A program made the translations under genes and the position numbers. From Gaeumannomyces sp. JS-464 (Eukaryota; Ascomycota; Sordariomycetes; Magnaporthales; Magnaporthaceae): a stretch of 64,000 nt of DNA. The notes beneath the pieces were generated by a model that saw only the letters and a program-made list of their open reading frames with translations, did no database searches and had not been told where the DNA came from. Of this stretch, positions 11,080 through 22,590 are shown in pieces (position 1 is the stretch's first letter; each line of letters opens with the position of its first letter). The DNA is taken from contig NGZR01000005.1 of NCBI GenBank assembly GCA_002197995.1, positions 3,410,001 through 3,474,000 of the forward strand, written 5' to 3'.

Positions 11080-11260
11080 TCGAATACGACAGTAAGGGAA
11101 AATAGCGCGTCGCTTTCGAAACTACGGGTTTGGAAGGAAAAAACGACGGGAGGGTCGTTAAAAGCGACCCTTTTACTACTAGCTATTTTTACTAAAAGCG
11201 GCGGGAATTTTTTACCGGCGACGTTTTTTTTTACAAAGCATTTTAAAATGTGGTAATTTT
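11080..11260 (+). repeat. Inverted duplicate of chromovirus internal sequence
   Basis: The plus strand here (GGGAAAATAGCG, GGTTTGGAAGG) matches the reverse complement of about 9,640-9,770. In translation RENSASLSKLRVWKEKT corresponds to RENSGSFPGLRIWKKKT. It therefore copies a segment between gag and reverse transcriptase, in opposite orientation, abutting the broken LTR. Probably a rearranged second copy. Confidence 0.5.
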
Positions 11261-11686
11261 CCCGGCCATATTTTTAATATACCGCTTTTGCCTATTTTTT
11301 TAATTTATATCTTTTTAGTTAATACCTTCCAATGTTTGCTTAACGGAAAGCCAAATATAGTTCTTTTTATCGCCGATTGCGGCTTTTTAGCTGCCGGTTT
11401 TAAGGATTATTTTAAACTGTTAGCTTTTTTAAAGCTGTTATCGCGGGGATAGCCCGCGTTCGAACGCTTTTATATCGAAACGGGCTTTTTTTCCTATTTG
11501 CGATTTTAACTTTAAATTTTAAAATATAACTTTATGGATTTTTCCTGTTTACTAAATAATAGCTAGGAATTTTTCGTTCGTATCGAGGAAGCTTTTTCGT
11601 TACGAATATACAAAACGAATAATTTTTTTTAATAAAATGCTAAAAATATGTTTTCGGAAAGTAATACCGAATTATTGCACGGCTTT
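11261..11686. other. AT-rich RIP-decayed spacer
   Basis: No recognisable gene or element end. It finishes with GCTTT (11,682-11,686), the left target-site copy of the next retrotransposon. Confidence 0.5.
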
Positions 11687-11903
11687 TATCACGATTGCCG
11701 TTAGGAAAAGAAACTAGCTGCAATATACCTTAAACTTAAAGCTATTTAAAAGTGAAAGAGGAAATTAGAAATTGGTGCGGTGCACCGGGCGATTTAAACT
11801 GGGTTTTCTATAAGCGATTGGGCGGGGCTAATCGTTATTACGTAACCCTTTTGCTTTGGCTTTAATAGGGTAACAGCCCGTAAAAGCACGCCACGTTATA
11901 ATA
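11687..11903 (-). repeat. Left LTR (3' LTR) of the second chromovirus
   Basis: 217 bp, begins TATCACGATTGCCGTTAGG and ends ACGTTATAATA. It differs from the right LTR almost only by C/T and G/A changes; the ends were TGTCAC and TAACA before decay. It contains GGGCGGGGCTAATCG and TTACGTAACCC blocks shared with the right copy. Confidence 0.9.
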
Positions 11904-12099
11904 CTACCCCTTTTTTTAACAAAAGCGTCGGCAATACGTTAGTTCTTTTATTATAGTTTTTTGCCCGTCGCTGCCGGAAAGCATACTTCGGGGATTTCTA
12001 ACTCTTTATTAGTCGGTTGTCGTCCTTATAAGCTGGGTTTTCCGTCCCGGCTTTATATGCCGCTTCCTATTGCTTAAGTCGTACCGAGGGCCTGGTTAT

Positions 12100-15000
12100 T
12101 AAAAGTAATTCTTATAATACTTTTTTAAAACCGCGGGTATTTTTTTAAAGTTTTCGGCATAATACCAGGTCGGATCGGGTTTTATCTTTTCCACTCCATT
12201 TGGTATTAAAGCTTGCCGTAATAAACCCGTAATAATTTTACATGGTTTTACCACCCACTTTTCTTTTCCGTTTTTATCCACGTGTCGGTTACCGGTTTTG
12301 GTAGCTTTTAGCCCGCCAGCGGGTTATCGCTATACTTGCGCAAGCGGTTTGCATGGTACATTATCGACCTTTTTCAGCTTTTAGGCATTTCGAGTTTATA
12401 AAAGTGTTTTTTTTTTAGCTTTAATTAAAAAGTGCTTTTTTATTATAAAGAAATCCAGTTTATTAATAAAGCGGTTTGTAAAGCCGGTTTTGCGGAAGAT
12501 AAATACTCGATCGCTAACATTAAAATCCGGCTTTCGTCGGTGCTTATTGGCTTGCCGCGTTATACGGTTTTAGCTTTTTTGCAAAGTGTTTTTGGCCATT
12601 TTAGCGTACTTTTACAATCGTTTTACGAATACCTAAGCCTTTTCGCGGGAAATTTTTTCCGTAATTGTTATACCGCGGAACTCCATCGTGCGACGCTTTT
12701 AATCGAAATGGCAAAATGGCAGTAAGCCGGTCGTTACCTCGTAAAAGGATATCCCGCCTAATGCCTCGTAGGAAAGCGAAGTTTGCATTTAATCCAAAAC
12801 CGGGATCGCTTCGTCCTAGTTGTTTTGGAAATGGTTAACGAATATTCGTAATCGCTGGTTTAGGTAAACGTTTATAATTTCCGTTTAGCCGGCGGATTGT
12901 AAATGTTTCGAGCTAAAAAATTTCCAATTTATGCCTAAAATGGCCGCGAGCTTGTCGGTAAAGTGCGATATAAACTGGGGGCTTTAATTTAACTTACAGT
13001 AGCCGGGAGTTTTTAAATCCTTTATAGTTTTTTGTAAAACATTATAGTTGTATTTTTAACCGTAGCCGTTTTTTTGCAAAAAACGGTCCAAAACCTTTTG
13101 GAAAACGCGTTTATAATTGCGAAAGCATTATCGTGGTTTTTACGTAAAAAAAGCATCGTTTTAAAATCGATAATTAAATGCTGCTTTTGCTAATAAAAGA
13201 TTAAAATTAAATGTAATAACCTTAAGGTTTTATCTTTCGATCGTTTCGATAATCGGCAAAAGCAATTGTTAATACAACGATTAATATTTGCGGTAATGCC
13301 CGGCTATTAATATTGGGCGGCGATTAGCCGTCGGGTTTTATTACGGCCGAGGTGCTTTATAGCTAAATTGTTATGAGCTTTTCAAATTATTCCCGTAATT
13401 AGCGTCGGGTTTTTTTCTTTTGGTATACCAGCTTGCTATAGCGGAAAAAGTATTTTTTAAAAGTAGTTATCCACTTAGATTTTCCGTTAACGGCTTTTTG
13501 CTTATCCAGTAATAGCGAAAAGGCTGTTAAATTCGTTTTTAAAACCCTATCCGTAAGCATTATCCTTTCGATCGCGCTGCCCGCGATATTTAACTTATCG
13601 ACCGGGAAAATCTCTTTTAAATTTAGCACGAAAATTTCGTTTACTTTCGTATTTCGACGGCGAAACGCTCGCATAATGCGCTCGGCGTCCCGTTTTTCCT
13701 TTTACGTCGCCAGCTTTTCCGTTTTCCTTATTAAAGCGTTCGCGGCCGCATTTTCGGATTTAAAGCGGTACGTAATTTCGAAATGGTACTGCGTTATAAA
13801 GTCCGCCCAGCCCGCTTGTTTTATATTAAGCAATTTTTTAATCGAAAAGTACTCGAGCGTTTTGTAATCGGTAACGATAAAAAAGGGCTTCGGCAGGTTT
13901 ACTAGTTTAAAACGCTAAGCTTTTAAAGCTTAAACTATAATTAAAAGTTTTTTATCGTACGTTTCGTAGTTATACTTCGCTAGCTTTATAATTTCGGAAT
14001 AAAAAGCGATTAGGTGTTATTTTTCGTTTTCGAATAGTTAATTTAGCACGCTTGTTATTATTTCGTTAAAAGCGTTTATTTTAACCCGAGTTTTTAGGTT
14101 TTACTTAAAATAGCGAAAGGTAAAAACTAATAACAATCGTTATTTTAAACCGTTAAAAGCTTTTTGCTAAAACCGCTGCTAGGAAAATAAAACTTCTTTT
14201 TTAGTTAAAGCCGTTAATAGTTTGGCAATTTTACTATATTTAGGCACGAATTTCTTGTAAAAATTGTAAAATTTAAAAAAATTAGATTTTTTTAACGGTA
14301 ATCGGTTTTTTTTAATTACGAATAACGGCGATTTTGTTAAGGTCGATTTCGATGCCTTATATGCCGATAATAAACCTTAAAAATTTCGTGCGGGTTACGT
14401 GGAATTCGCATTTTTTAATATCGGCTTAAAAACCTGCTTTTTAAAGCTTTTTAAGCATTTTCCGTATATAAATTTTATGCTTTTCGAAGTTATCGGATTA
14501 AATTAAAATGTTATTAATATAAGCTAAATAAAAATCGTTTAAGTATTTTATTAACGTTAAATTAATAAATCGTTAAAAAGTAGCGGGTCCGTTAATAAAG
14601 CCGAACGGAAAAACCTTATATTTAAACGTTCCGTACCTCGTTTTAAAAATCGTTAAATCTTCCATGCTTTTCGCCATTCGGATACGGTAAAAGGTTTAAC
14701 GAATATCGATTTTAGTAAAAATCCGGGCTTGCTCGATTTTAGCCAGCGTTTTTTCGATTAAAAGCAATAGGTGTACGTTTTTTTTGGTTAACGCGTTAAG
14801 CTTTCGGTAATCCACGCATAATCGAAGCTTTTTATCAGCCTTTTTTGCAAACAAAATGGGGGCTGCCTAAAGCGCAATGCTTGGTTTTAAAAAGCTTTTG
14901 TGGAGGTTTTTTCGAAAGTATTGCCGGTACGTTTTCAGCTTTTTTAACGTTATTTTATACAGCGGGCTGGATTTTAACGTTTAAAAGTCCCCTTTTAAAT

Positions 15001-18000
15001 CGATAAAATGGTCGATTTTAAGCCTTTTTAAAAGCAATTTATCGGATTCCGCTTTGCTAAAACTGCGAAGCAAGTCGTGGTATTTTACAAGCACCGCGTT
15101 TTAAGCTTTTTGCTTAAACTTTTTTCGTTGTACGGTAAAAAGTCCTCCAGCCTATGCCTGGTTTCCCTTTTATTTTAAATAAAACGGTTAATTTTATAAA
15201 AAGTCGTAGTAAAAGCTTCGCTTTTTTTTAGCAAACGCCGTTTTATAAAAGCTTATAGCTTTTACGCAAGCAATATCGATCTTTTTTTATACCATTTTAT
15301 AACGTTTTTTATTATAATATAATGGCTTTAATTATCGTGTTCGAAAAGTTTTTTTTTAAATTCGGGCTTTTTAGCGGAAAAAGGATCCTATGCGGGAAGC
15401 TCGGGCAATATTTCGCTCGTAAACGCTTTTTGCATTTTAGCGATGCCTTTTTGCCACCCGGACGTCCTTTTGGTCTTTCTTTTCGGCAAAATAAATTACA
15501 CTTTTTTGGGCTGCTCGGGCTTATCCATTATAAGCTCGGGCCGTTTTAACACCAGCTTTTCGATTTTCCTTTTCACGGCGGTTAAATGCTACTTACCGCA
15601 GCGGTTTACAGTACGGCGCTTATCCTCGATTTCCATACCGCGATCGCGTTCGAGCACTTTTTTATCCCAGGCTAAATTAAAAAGCAACCTTTCCGATTCG
15701 TTTATGCAAATATCGACGGGGGCAGGCGTTAATAGCATATTATCGGGGAAAAGTAGCATACGGTAGCGACAATTTACAGCGATATCGTAATAATTTAAAA
15801 ATTTGCGGCTAATAATAACGTTTTATTTTATATCGATAATAAGCATAGGTTATTCGGGAATGCTTTTGCTTTAAATTCGCAAATGGGAAAATAATGCTAC
15901 GTTTACCAGCTAAACCTTTTTACTTTAATATCCGCTTACGGTTTAAAGTTCGAAATCGGTAATTATCCGGTTTTTAAAGGTTTTTCGCATTTTTTTTTGC
16001 AAATCGTACGCTAATAAAAATGTATCCATTCGTTTTAATATTTATTAACGCTACGGCAAAAAAGGAAAATCCATTTAATAAAATTAAACAATTTATCGTT
16101 AATAGGTTACCATTTAAATATTTAAAAAAAAAAAAAGTTAAATGGTATTTTCCCGTTTAAACTAAACGCTAACACACATATTTTTAAAATAAAAACTAAT
16201 TGCTTTAAAGTTAAGCGTTTCCCGAATTATTTCCGGCGTTTGCGGTTTTAAAAGCCTCGCGGTTCGATTAGTATTACTAGCATTTGTTAACGATTTTGTT
16301 AAAACGCGCTTTTCGGTTTTAAATAAAGGTTTTAAAAAGGCAAATTTTAAAAGTGTGTCCCAACTCCTAGCAGGTAAAACAGCGGCCTTTTTAAATAAAC
16401 CTTTTCATTTTTTCGGGGGAAAGTTAAGCCTAAAACGGAGTTGTAAATGGTTTGCTTAGCGGACCAGTCGTTAAAAATCGTGGGCGGTTATTCGCATTGC
16501 CCTTTTTACCGGCGTCCGCGTTAGCTTTAAACTTTTTAACGCGATTTTACTAGTTTTGCTTTTATTAAAAAGCCACTTTTTAAGCAATACGCGAAAACTT
16601 ATCGAAATTAACAATATTATTAAAATAAATTATAGTTATTTAGGTTTTTATACCTGGAAAAAGTCGCTCGTAAAACTCCCTTTTTTAATTTCTTTTAGCT
16701 ACCCGGCATTTTCTAGCAAAACGGACAAAATTACGTTTAAATACGTTAAAATCCTCGCTTAACTTTATAGCAAATTTTTTCCACTTCGTGTAAGCGCGCT
16801 CCTTTATATCCGGGTCGTAATATTTTTACTAAAAATGCTTTATTAAACGGGAATAACTATTAATGCAATCCGGGTAATCGATTCGAAAATACGGCTGTAA
16901 AATTTTAGCGGCCTTACCGTTTAATCGGGATTTAATGTAAAAAAAACCTTTCATTATCGGTTTGGAAAACATAAGCGTTAACCGCCATTTTTTTTTTTTA
17001 ACACGCTAATGCTAAATTTCGAACTTAATATCGTTTTTGCTTATTTTAGCATAATAAACCGAAAGGTTTTTTATATAAAGCTTTAAGCCCGCTAAAGCTA
17101 TCGAAATTTAAAATATTACCGTTTTCGGGGTTCCGTCCTTGGTGCTTTATCGGAAATCAGTTTCGAAAATAAATGCCTTTTTAATCTATTCCTTAAACTG
17201 CCTGTTTTAAGTGCTAAAGTCCGCAACCACGGCGTAAAAGCCGGCGATAGTATCGGAATTTTGTTTAGCTTGGTCGAGCAATTGCTAAATAGCGTTAAAG
17301 TTCGTAATTCCCAACGATTGCTTTAAAGCTTCGCCTAGCTTTTGGGTTTACTATTACAAAGCTTTTACGTTTTTATTTATTCCTTCGCATTTGGAATACA
17401 GCGAGCGAAGCTAAGCCTAAATAGCGGCGAGCAAAAAGTCGCGGAGCTTAACTTTATCGAAAACAGCTATTAGGTGTGTTTTAAAAAGGTTAGCGAAAAT
17501 GCTAAAATTATATACTCCATTCGGGTTCGGCTCGACTTATTGTCCAGTTTTAAAAAGCATTTAAAAGAAAAAGGCAGGGGGCTTTTTGCCGCTTTCCGTA
17601 AAATGGATTGGTATTATTTCGATTTAATTTCGGATTTTTTAATCGTGGTTATCGAGGGTTATAGCGTAGCGAGTTTAGCCTATTTTTGCCGAAATGTAAT
17701 TTTTATTGCCTTTTTACGACATATTTTTAACGTCGCTTTTATCGTTTTGGTAATTTCCGAATAAGGTTTCAGTACGAGCGGCTTTCGCATTTATATAAGC
17801 ATAATTCCGACCGGTAAATATGGAATTGCGGCGGTTGCCGTTTAAAGCGTTTTAAATTAATATCCCAAGTTTTTTAAGGTTGAATTACACCGATTTGCGG
17901 GCTTTTTTTTTGTTCGTCGCGCGCTTTTTTAAAGTAAGCGCTATTTTAGCTGCATTTATAGCAATGCCTTTCTTTTATTCCTTATTCCTAGTTTTTAGCA

Positions 18001-18010
18001 TGCGGGTTTT
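12100..18010 (-). pseudogene. Decayed gag-pol with chromodomain
   Basis: Minus-strand landmarks: a gag zinc knuckle near 17,960 (CYKC... with damaged second half); reverse transcriptase motif near 14,620 (YGTFKYKVFPFGFINGPATF); the active site near 14,510 (LAYINNILI, both Asp changed to Asn); the RNase H end near 13,830 (GWADFITQYHFEITYRF); an open 91-aa frame at 13,674-13,399 leading into integrase; and an open 60-aa frame at 12,281-12,099 that reads as a chromodomain end (DPTWYYAENFKK, LKKYYKNY). In this family the chromodomain steers integration to heterochromatin. Plus-strand frames at 12,432-12,725, 15,322-15,766 and 17,474-17,764 are antisense. Confidence 0.8.
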
Positions 18011-18137
18011 TTCCGGATCCGGCTTGGTTTAAAAAGGCGTCGGGTAAACGCGTTTAATTCGTTTTAGGTTTTGGTTTAATTGGGGGATATTTTAAATGCC
18101 TTCCCAAACAATGGAAGAATTGGTTTAACTTTTAAAT

Positions 18138-18354
18138 TGTTACGATTGCCGTTAAGAAAAGAGATTGGCTGCAATATACTTTAAACTTAAAGCTATTTAA
18201 AAGTAAAGGAGGAAACTAGAAATTAGTGCGGTGCACTGGGCGATTTAAACTGGGTTTTTTATAGGCGATTGGGCGGGGCCAATCGTTGTTACGTAACCCT
18301 TTTGCCTTAGCCTTAATGGGGTGACAGCCTGTAAAAGCACGCCACGCTATAACA
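18138..18354 (-). repeat. Right LTR (5' LTR) of the second chromovirus
   Basis: 217 bp, begins TGTTACGATTGCCGTTAAG and ends CACGCTATAACA, followed by GCCTC (18,355-18,359), the less decayed copy of the target duplication. Its length matches the left LTR exactly. Confidence 0.9.
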
Positions 18355-18359
18355 GCCTC

Positions 18360-21300
18360 GTTAAAATCGAAAAGCTCGATAATGTATTATATTATATTAC
18401 TTTTATATTTAAACTTTCGCATTTTTTGTGTGTTATGGTAATATTCGGTAGCATTTTTAAAACGCTTTTAAAACGCGAACAAATAAGCCTGCCAATTATT
18501 TTCTAAATGTTAAAATAAGCACAGTATGTAATAAAATAACTACTTTGCAATAAAGCACTTACTTTGCATTTACCTTGCAGTAAAGCACTTACTTTGTAAG
18601 GCAACTACTTTATAGCTTTTACCTTTAAAAGTTAGGCTAGTTTTTATGTATATCGCTTGGGTGGAATGCACGCATTAGTGCATTTAACCTACCTTGCACT
18701 TCCTTTTTTTGTTGTAAAAGCCACCTGTTATAGGGCCTACGAGTTAGCCACCTTGTAAGCGATTCGATCCAAACGGTGAAGTTAACTTTAAAGGCCGAAC
18801 GCCGAGATGGGTTTGGTGGCCGTGGGTCGATTTTTAAAATTCCCTATGGTAAATAATTTTTCGGAAAATCGCGCGCGGCACCGCAAGCCTTTAGGGGGGA
18901 AAACCCGCGGGATCGACGTCGATGGGTATATGAAAAAACAAAGTTGGCTGTTCCTCACCCACATAAATAAAGCTTGCATCCTATTAGCTTGGGGCTTTGC
19001 ATGCATTAAAATTTAATGCATTGCAGGGTTTAATTTAACTAAACGCGTGCATTTAGGTCTTTGTGACAGTGCAAATTCCTAACTGCGATTAGTACCTTTT
19101 AACACTAATCTTACTTTTCGTATAAACCTTATACGTTAATAATGCTAAATTTAAACATTTTTAATAAAAAGGGACCCGATTTAGTTAATTTTTATAACGT
19201 CGTTCGAAAAGCTTTCCGCGTATATCTTTATACAAGCGGTAACGTAAAACTATTAAAGCTTAAACTTTATTAGGTTTTTTCCTTCGTATTTTTTAAGCTT
19301 ATTAAATTAAATTAAGTTAATAATAGCGGTTAAAATAACGGGTCGATTAAAATCGCGCCGAAATTTTTAGATAATTTTTCGAAATTCGAAGTTTTTTAAT
19401 CGTTTAAATTTCTTCCGGTAGTTATTTCGACCGTTTCGATCGCGATTGTTTTCGTTAAAAAACAATTCGGAAAAATCCGATAGGTTTTTTTAAAATTGCA
19501 ACATAATTGGGAGGTTTGTTAAGCGGCTTTTAAAGTGGGACGCTGGATAATCTTTTTAAACTGCCTAAATGCTAGGGCCCGGTAATAGCGGCGCGATATT
19601 ACTAATGGGCGACGGCGGTTATAGCTTTAACTTATTAGCGTTGCAAATTAGCGGGGGATAAAAGGTTTTTATTAAAAACTTTTTATCGGGAGGAAGCGGA
19701 TTGTTTTATATCCGACTATTTCGCGGGTTTTGCTTTAATAAAAAAAACCGAAGCGTTAATAAGGTCGTTAATTAGTAACCCCTATTAGGACGTAAAAAGT
19801 AGTGAATTTCGTTATAGCGCCAATATAATAGTGGAAAAACGAGGACGAATCCCTTTTTTTTTCCATACGTTGTGCTTTTTTTAAAGTATTTTTAACGAGC
19901 TGCCGTATTCCGGAAAGCACTTTTCTTTTTGCAACGGTAAAATCGTTAAAGGAAACGTGTTTTTTAGCTATAAAAGCTCGGATTTATGCTTTTTTTTATT
20001 TTGCTTATTTTTCGACACTTTTTTTAAAAGAGGTAAATCATTTTTGCAGCTTTTAAAAACGATTTTGGTTCGCCCGGGTAGCGTTTCGAAAGTGGGTTAA
20101 AATTTGGGTGCGTATTTCCTATTATTCCGTTAAAACGGTAACGCTTTTTTATATTTGCTAAGCGAATAAATAACTTTCCGTAAAAATCCGTTCGCAAAAC
20201 TTTTTTTTACTTTTCCACGAAAGCTAATAATCCCTTTTTATATATAAAAACGAAAGTGTGGTAATCGTAAGTAATGCTGTTATAATAAGCTTTAAATTTA
20301 CTAAATTGCTTTTAAACGTTTAATGCTTTTCGTTTAGCGCTTTTAAATAAAGCTATAATAGTACGGTAAGTATTAACAAATTTTTATTAAATGCCGATTA
20401 TTTATTCCAAAAGGTCGGGTATTTTCCTTAAAAATTGGAAAGCTTTTTAGCTTATAGCTTTTTTCGAAAGTAAAAGCCGAGTATAAAATAAAAACCCCCG
20501 CGTCGTTTATTATTAAAACGTTTATTAGTTATAATACGAGGGGGTTTTTTTCGCTATTTTTATAAACTCGAAACGAGTTACTTTAAACCGGCATATTGGT
20601 TAATAATGTATAGGTAGCGCGGTATAACGCGATGTTTTATTTATAAGCTTTAATTTAGGCCGCATAATTTTAAACCTTTTTTTATGTTTGTTTAAAAACC
20701 GCGTTAATTCGACTAATTTTAGCTTAAGTCGCGTCGATGGATTTTTTAGCTTTTTTAGCAATTGTTTAAAACGTATCGTTAAAATCCTCGAGCCGCTTTT
20801 TAATTTCGAAGGTTTTTTAGTTTAAGCGTTTAATGTTTTCGTCGTAATCCGCTTTATTGCTATTCTCGTCGATGGTTTTTTAATTGGTATTAATTGTAAA
20901 ACCCGATACGGCTGGTGTAAAAAGTGGTGTAACGGGTTAGGTTTTCGCAAGCGGCTATATAAAAGCCGTTTGCGAAAGGTTAAAAAGTGCTGTAACGACG
21001 AGGGCCGACCGTAGCTATCGACCTAATCGTGATTAAAAAGGGATGGATTATTTAAATAGTGCTTTCCAAAACTTAAAAAAAGATAATAAGCTATTACTAA
21101 GCGGTTTTAAATAAGGAAAAATTATTTGTAATAAAAGGATAATATTGGCTTGGAAAAAATTGTATAACTTTATAAAAGCTAATAATTTTTTAAGGCTTTA
21201 AAAGATGCTTAAAAAGCTAAAATTTGCTAAAGGGATTTAAAAGGGATAAAGGGAATAAATAGCGGGACTTTGTGGTCCGTGCGGTGCTTAAGTGTCCGGG

Positions 21301-21864
21301 GCACCTTTTCCGGCCTTGGCCCTATTAATCGCCTTACTTTAAGTTGGGCACCAATTTCCTGCAGGGGATTTAACTAATCCCCGTCCACGTAACCGCCTCC
21401 GTATAACACATTGTTCACGGAATATTTTAAGCCTAGGAAAGGAGGAGAGAATAAATATCTTCGCTGGACATTAGTACCGACCAAACTAGGTACTTACCAG
21501 GTGGTTAAACACACGTAGGTTGCAAATGCGTGGTTTAATTAACTCCAAGTCGGCCAAGCGAGTAAAATAATATACTAAAGAGGCCAATTAGGAAATATTT
21601 ATGCTTAGAATTATTTGTGTTGTTTTTGCTTGTTTTAAGTCAGTTTGTGCTGTTGGGAGCAACTAACAGCTCGCTCTTCTTTCCTCTTACCGCAGCTGAC
21701 AACTTTGAGCTATGACTGATGTGGAGTGAGTTCCCATGAGATACTGGGCTCGAGCACGTTAAGTTTAAGTTAATTTCATAATCCGAGATGTTTAAACTTT
21801 TAAGGCAACAAGGTTGTTTAAGTACGTGGCAAACTCGCTGCTGGTAAGAGTTTAAAAAGTTTCA
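18360..21864. other. Unassigned RIP-decayed repeats and isochore border
   Basis: AT-rich until about 21,300, then composition rises towards normal. At 18,545-18,620 an imperfect tandem repeat of TAAAGCACTTACTTTG occurs. A GC-richer island at about 18,780-19,020 holds overlapping frames on both strands (69 and 72 aa) with no recognisable product. Between 19,900 and 20,935 the minus strand has protein-like runs, described separately. From 21,300 to 21,864 I see no gene. A purine-rich and a CTCTTCTTTCCTCTTACCGCAG stretch near 21,670-21,695 look like old gene or LTR sequence. Confidence 0.45.
19900..20935 (-). pseudogene. Unidentified RIP-killed reading frame
   Basis: Read on the minus strand from about 20,935, a charged helical protein is visible through the stops (KADYDENIKRLN, TFEIKKRLEDFNDTF, AKISRINAVFKQT). 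It is followed by more hydrophobic runs near 20,500 (LINVLIINDAGVFILYSAF, FEKSYKLKSFPIFKENT) and near 20,130 (NPLSKRYPGEPKSFLKAAK with a frame change). Most stops are TAA/TAG where CAA/CAG or TGG is plausible. I do not recognise the family. It is presumably a multicopy element gene because single-copy DNA should escape RIP. Confidence 0.35.
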
Positions 21865-21866
21865 TA

Positions 21867-21908
21867 AGTTAGTGCACCCCCTGTCCGGCCACCCCCCTGT
21901 CCGGCCAC
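21867..21908. repeat. Left terminal inverted repeat with tandem subterminal duplication
   Basis: AGTTAGTGCACCCCCTGTCC followed by GGCCACC, then a second CCCCTGTCCGGCCACC. The T at position 4 is C in the other end, a C-to-T change. The duplicated block could be a transposase binding site; only one copy is present at the right end. Confidence 0.85.
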
Positions 21909-22590
21909 CTTGCACGAGCCCGATCACCACCCAACCTAGTGCATTCAACTGCTATTTTCTACCTCTATCTAACTAACCTCGATACAAGAGTATACTAATT
22001 TCTAATCAGAATTTTCCGCTCTTTTAAACGCTGTATCCGTCACCTCCTTAACGTCACCCTTTGCCTTTGCAACGCGGCGGATATCCACAAAGGTTTGGTT
22101 GGGATTAAGGGCTACCTTCCTTTTTTGCGAGGCCGCTATGCCTCCAATTGGGCCTTTAACTGTCTGATTTTTTAATGAACTGCAGCCAAGTCGTATTCGT
22201 GCACGCTATAGCTTTTTTAAAGCTTTCGAAGAAAAGTCGGGCCGTAGGGCTTGTAGGAATCCGGGCCTTAAAAGTGCTAATTTGGGTGGCCAACTCTCTC
22301 GACTGCTTGGGGGTCTCCCAAAAGACCTGGGACAGCCGGGCAAAGACCGGTAAACGTTGTTTGGCCCTGTTATCCTTTGCGGATTGTTAAATTCCGGCTC
22401 GTCGGTTGTCTTGGTTGGAGTTTTCGAGTATAAAGCGGCTTATAAGGGGTTTGGCTATATTCCGTGGCCAAAAGCCGGTTGCCCGCCACCCCGACTTAAT
22501 TATATAAGGGGTAAAGGCTTTAGTGCGTGCGTAGGCATAACCTTCTAAAAATAAGCGTTTTCCTACTACTGTTAAGCAGGTAAATAAAGC

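Larger units (their letters stand above)
11687..18354 (-). mobile_element. Second Ty3/gypsy chromovirus, complete, 6,668 bp
   Basis: Two 217-bp LTRs in direct orientation (11,687-11,903 and 18,138-18,354) bound a minus-strand gag-pol. The five bases outside are GCTTT on the left and GCCTC on the right. These are the same target duplication if two C-to-T changes are allowed, which is exactly the decay seen throughout. The internal order is gag zinc knuckle near 17,950, protease region near 16,000-15,500, reverse transcriptase about 14,900-14,340, RNase H about 13,840-13,680, integrase about 13,600-12,300, and chromodomain about 12,280-12,100. Being structurally complete with a target duplication, it is an original insertion, unlike its rearranged neighbour. 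Confidence 0.85.

Noticed and set aside
17474..17764. 96-aa plus-strand frame in the second chromovirus
   Set aside because: Antisense to the gag region; stays open because RIP makes few stops in that frame.
1..21300. A CRISPR array or prokaryotic island as explanation for the repeats
   Set aside because: The repeats are LTRs and transposon ends with eukaryotic retroelement proteins; there are no regularly spaced short repeats.
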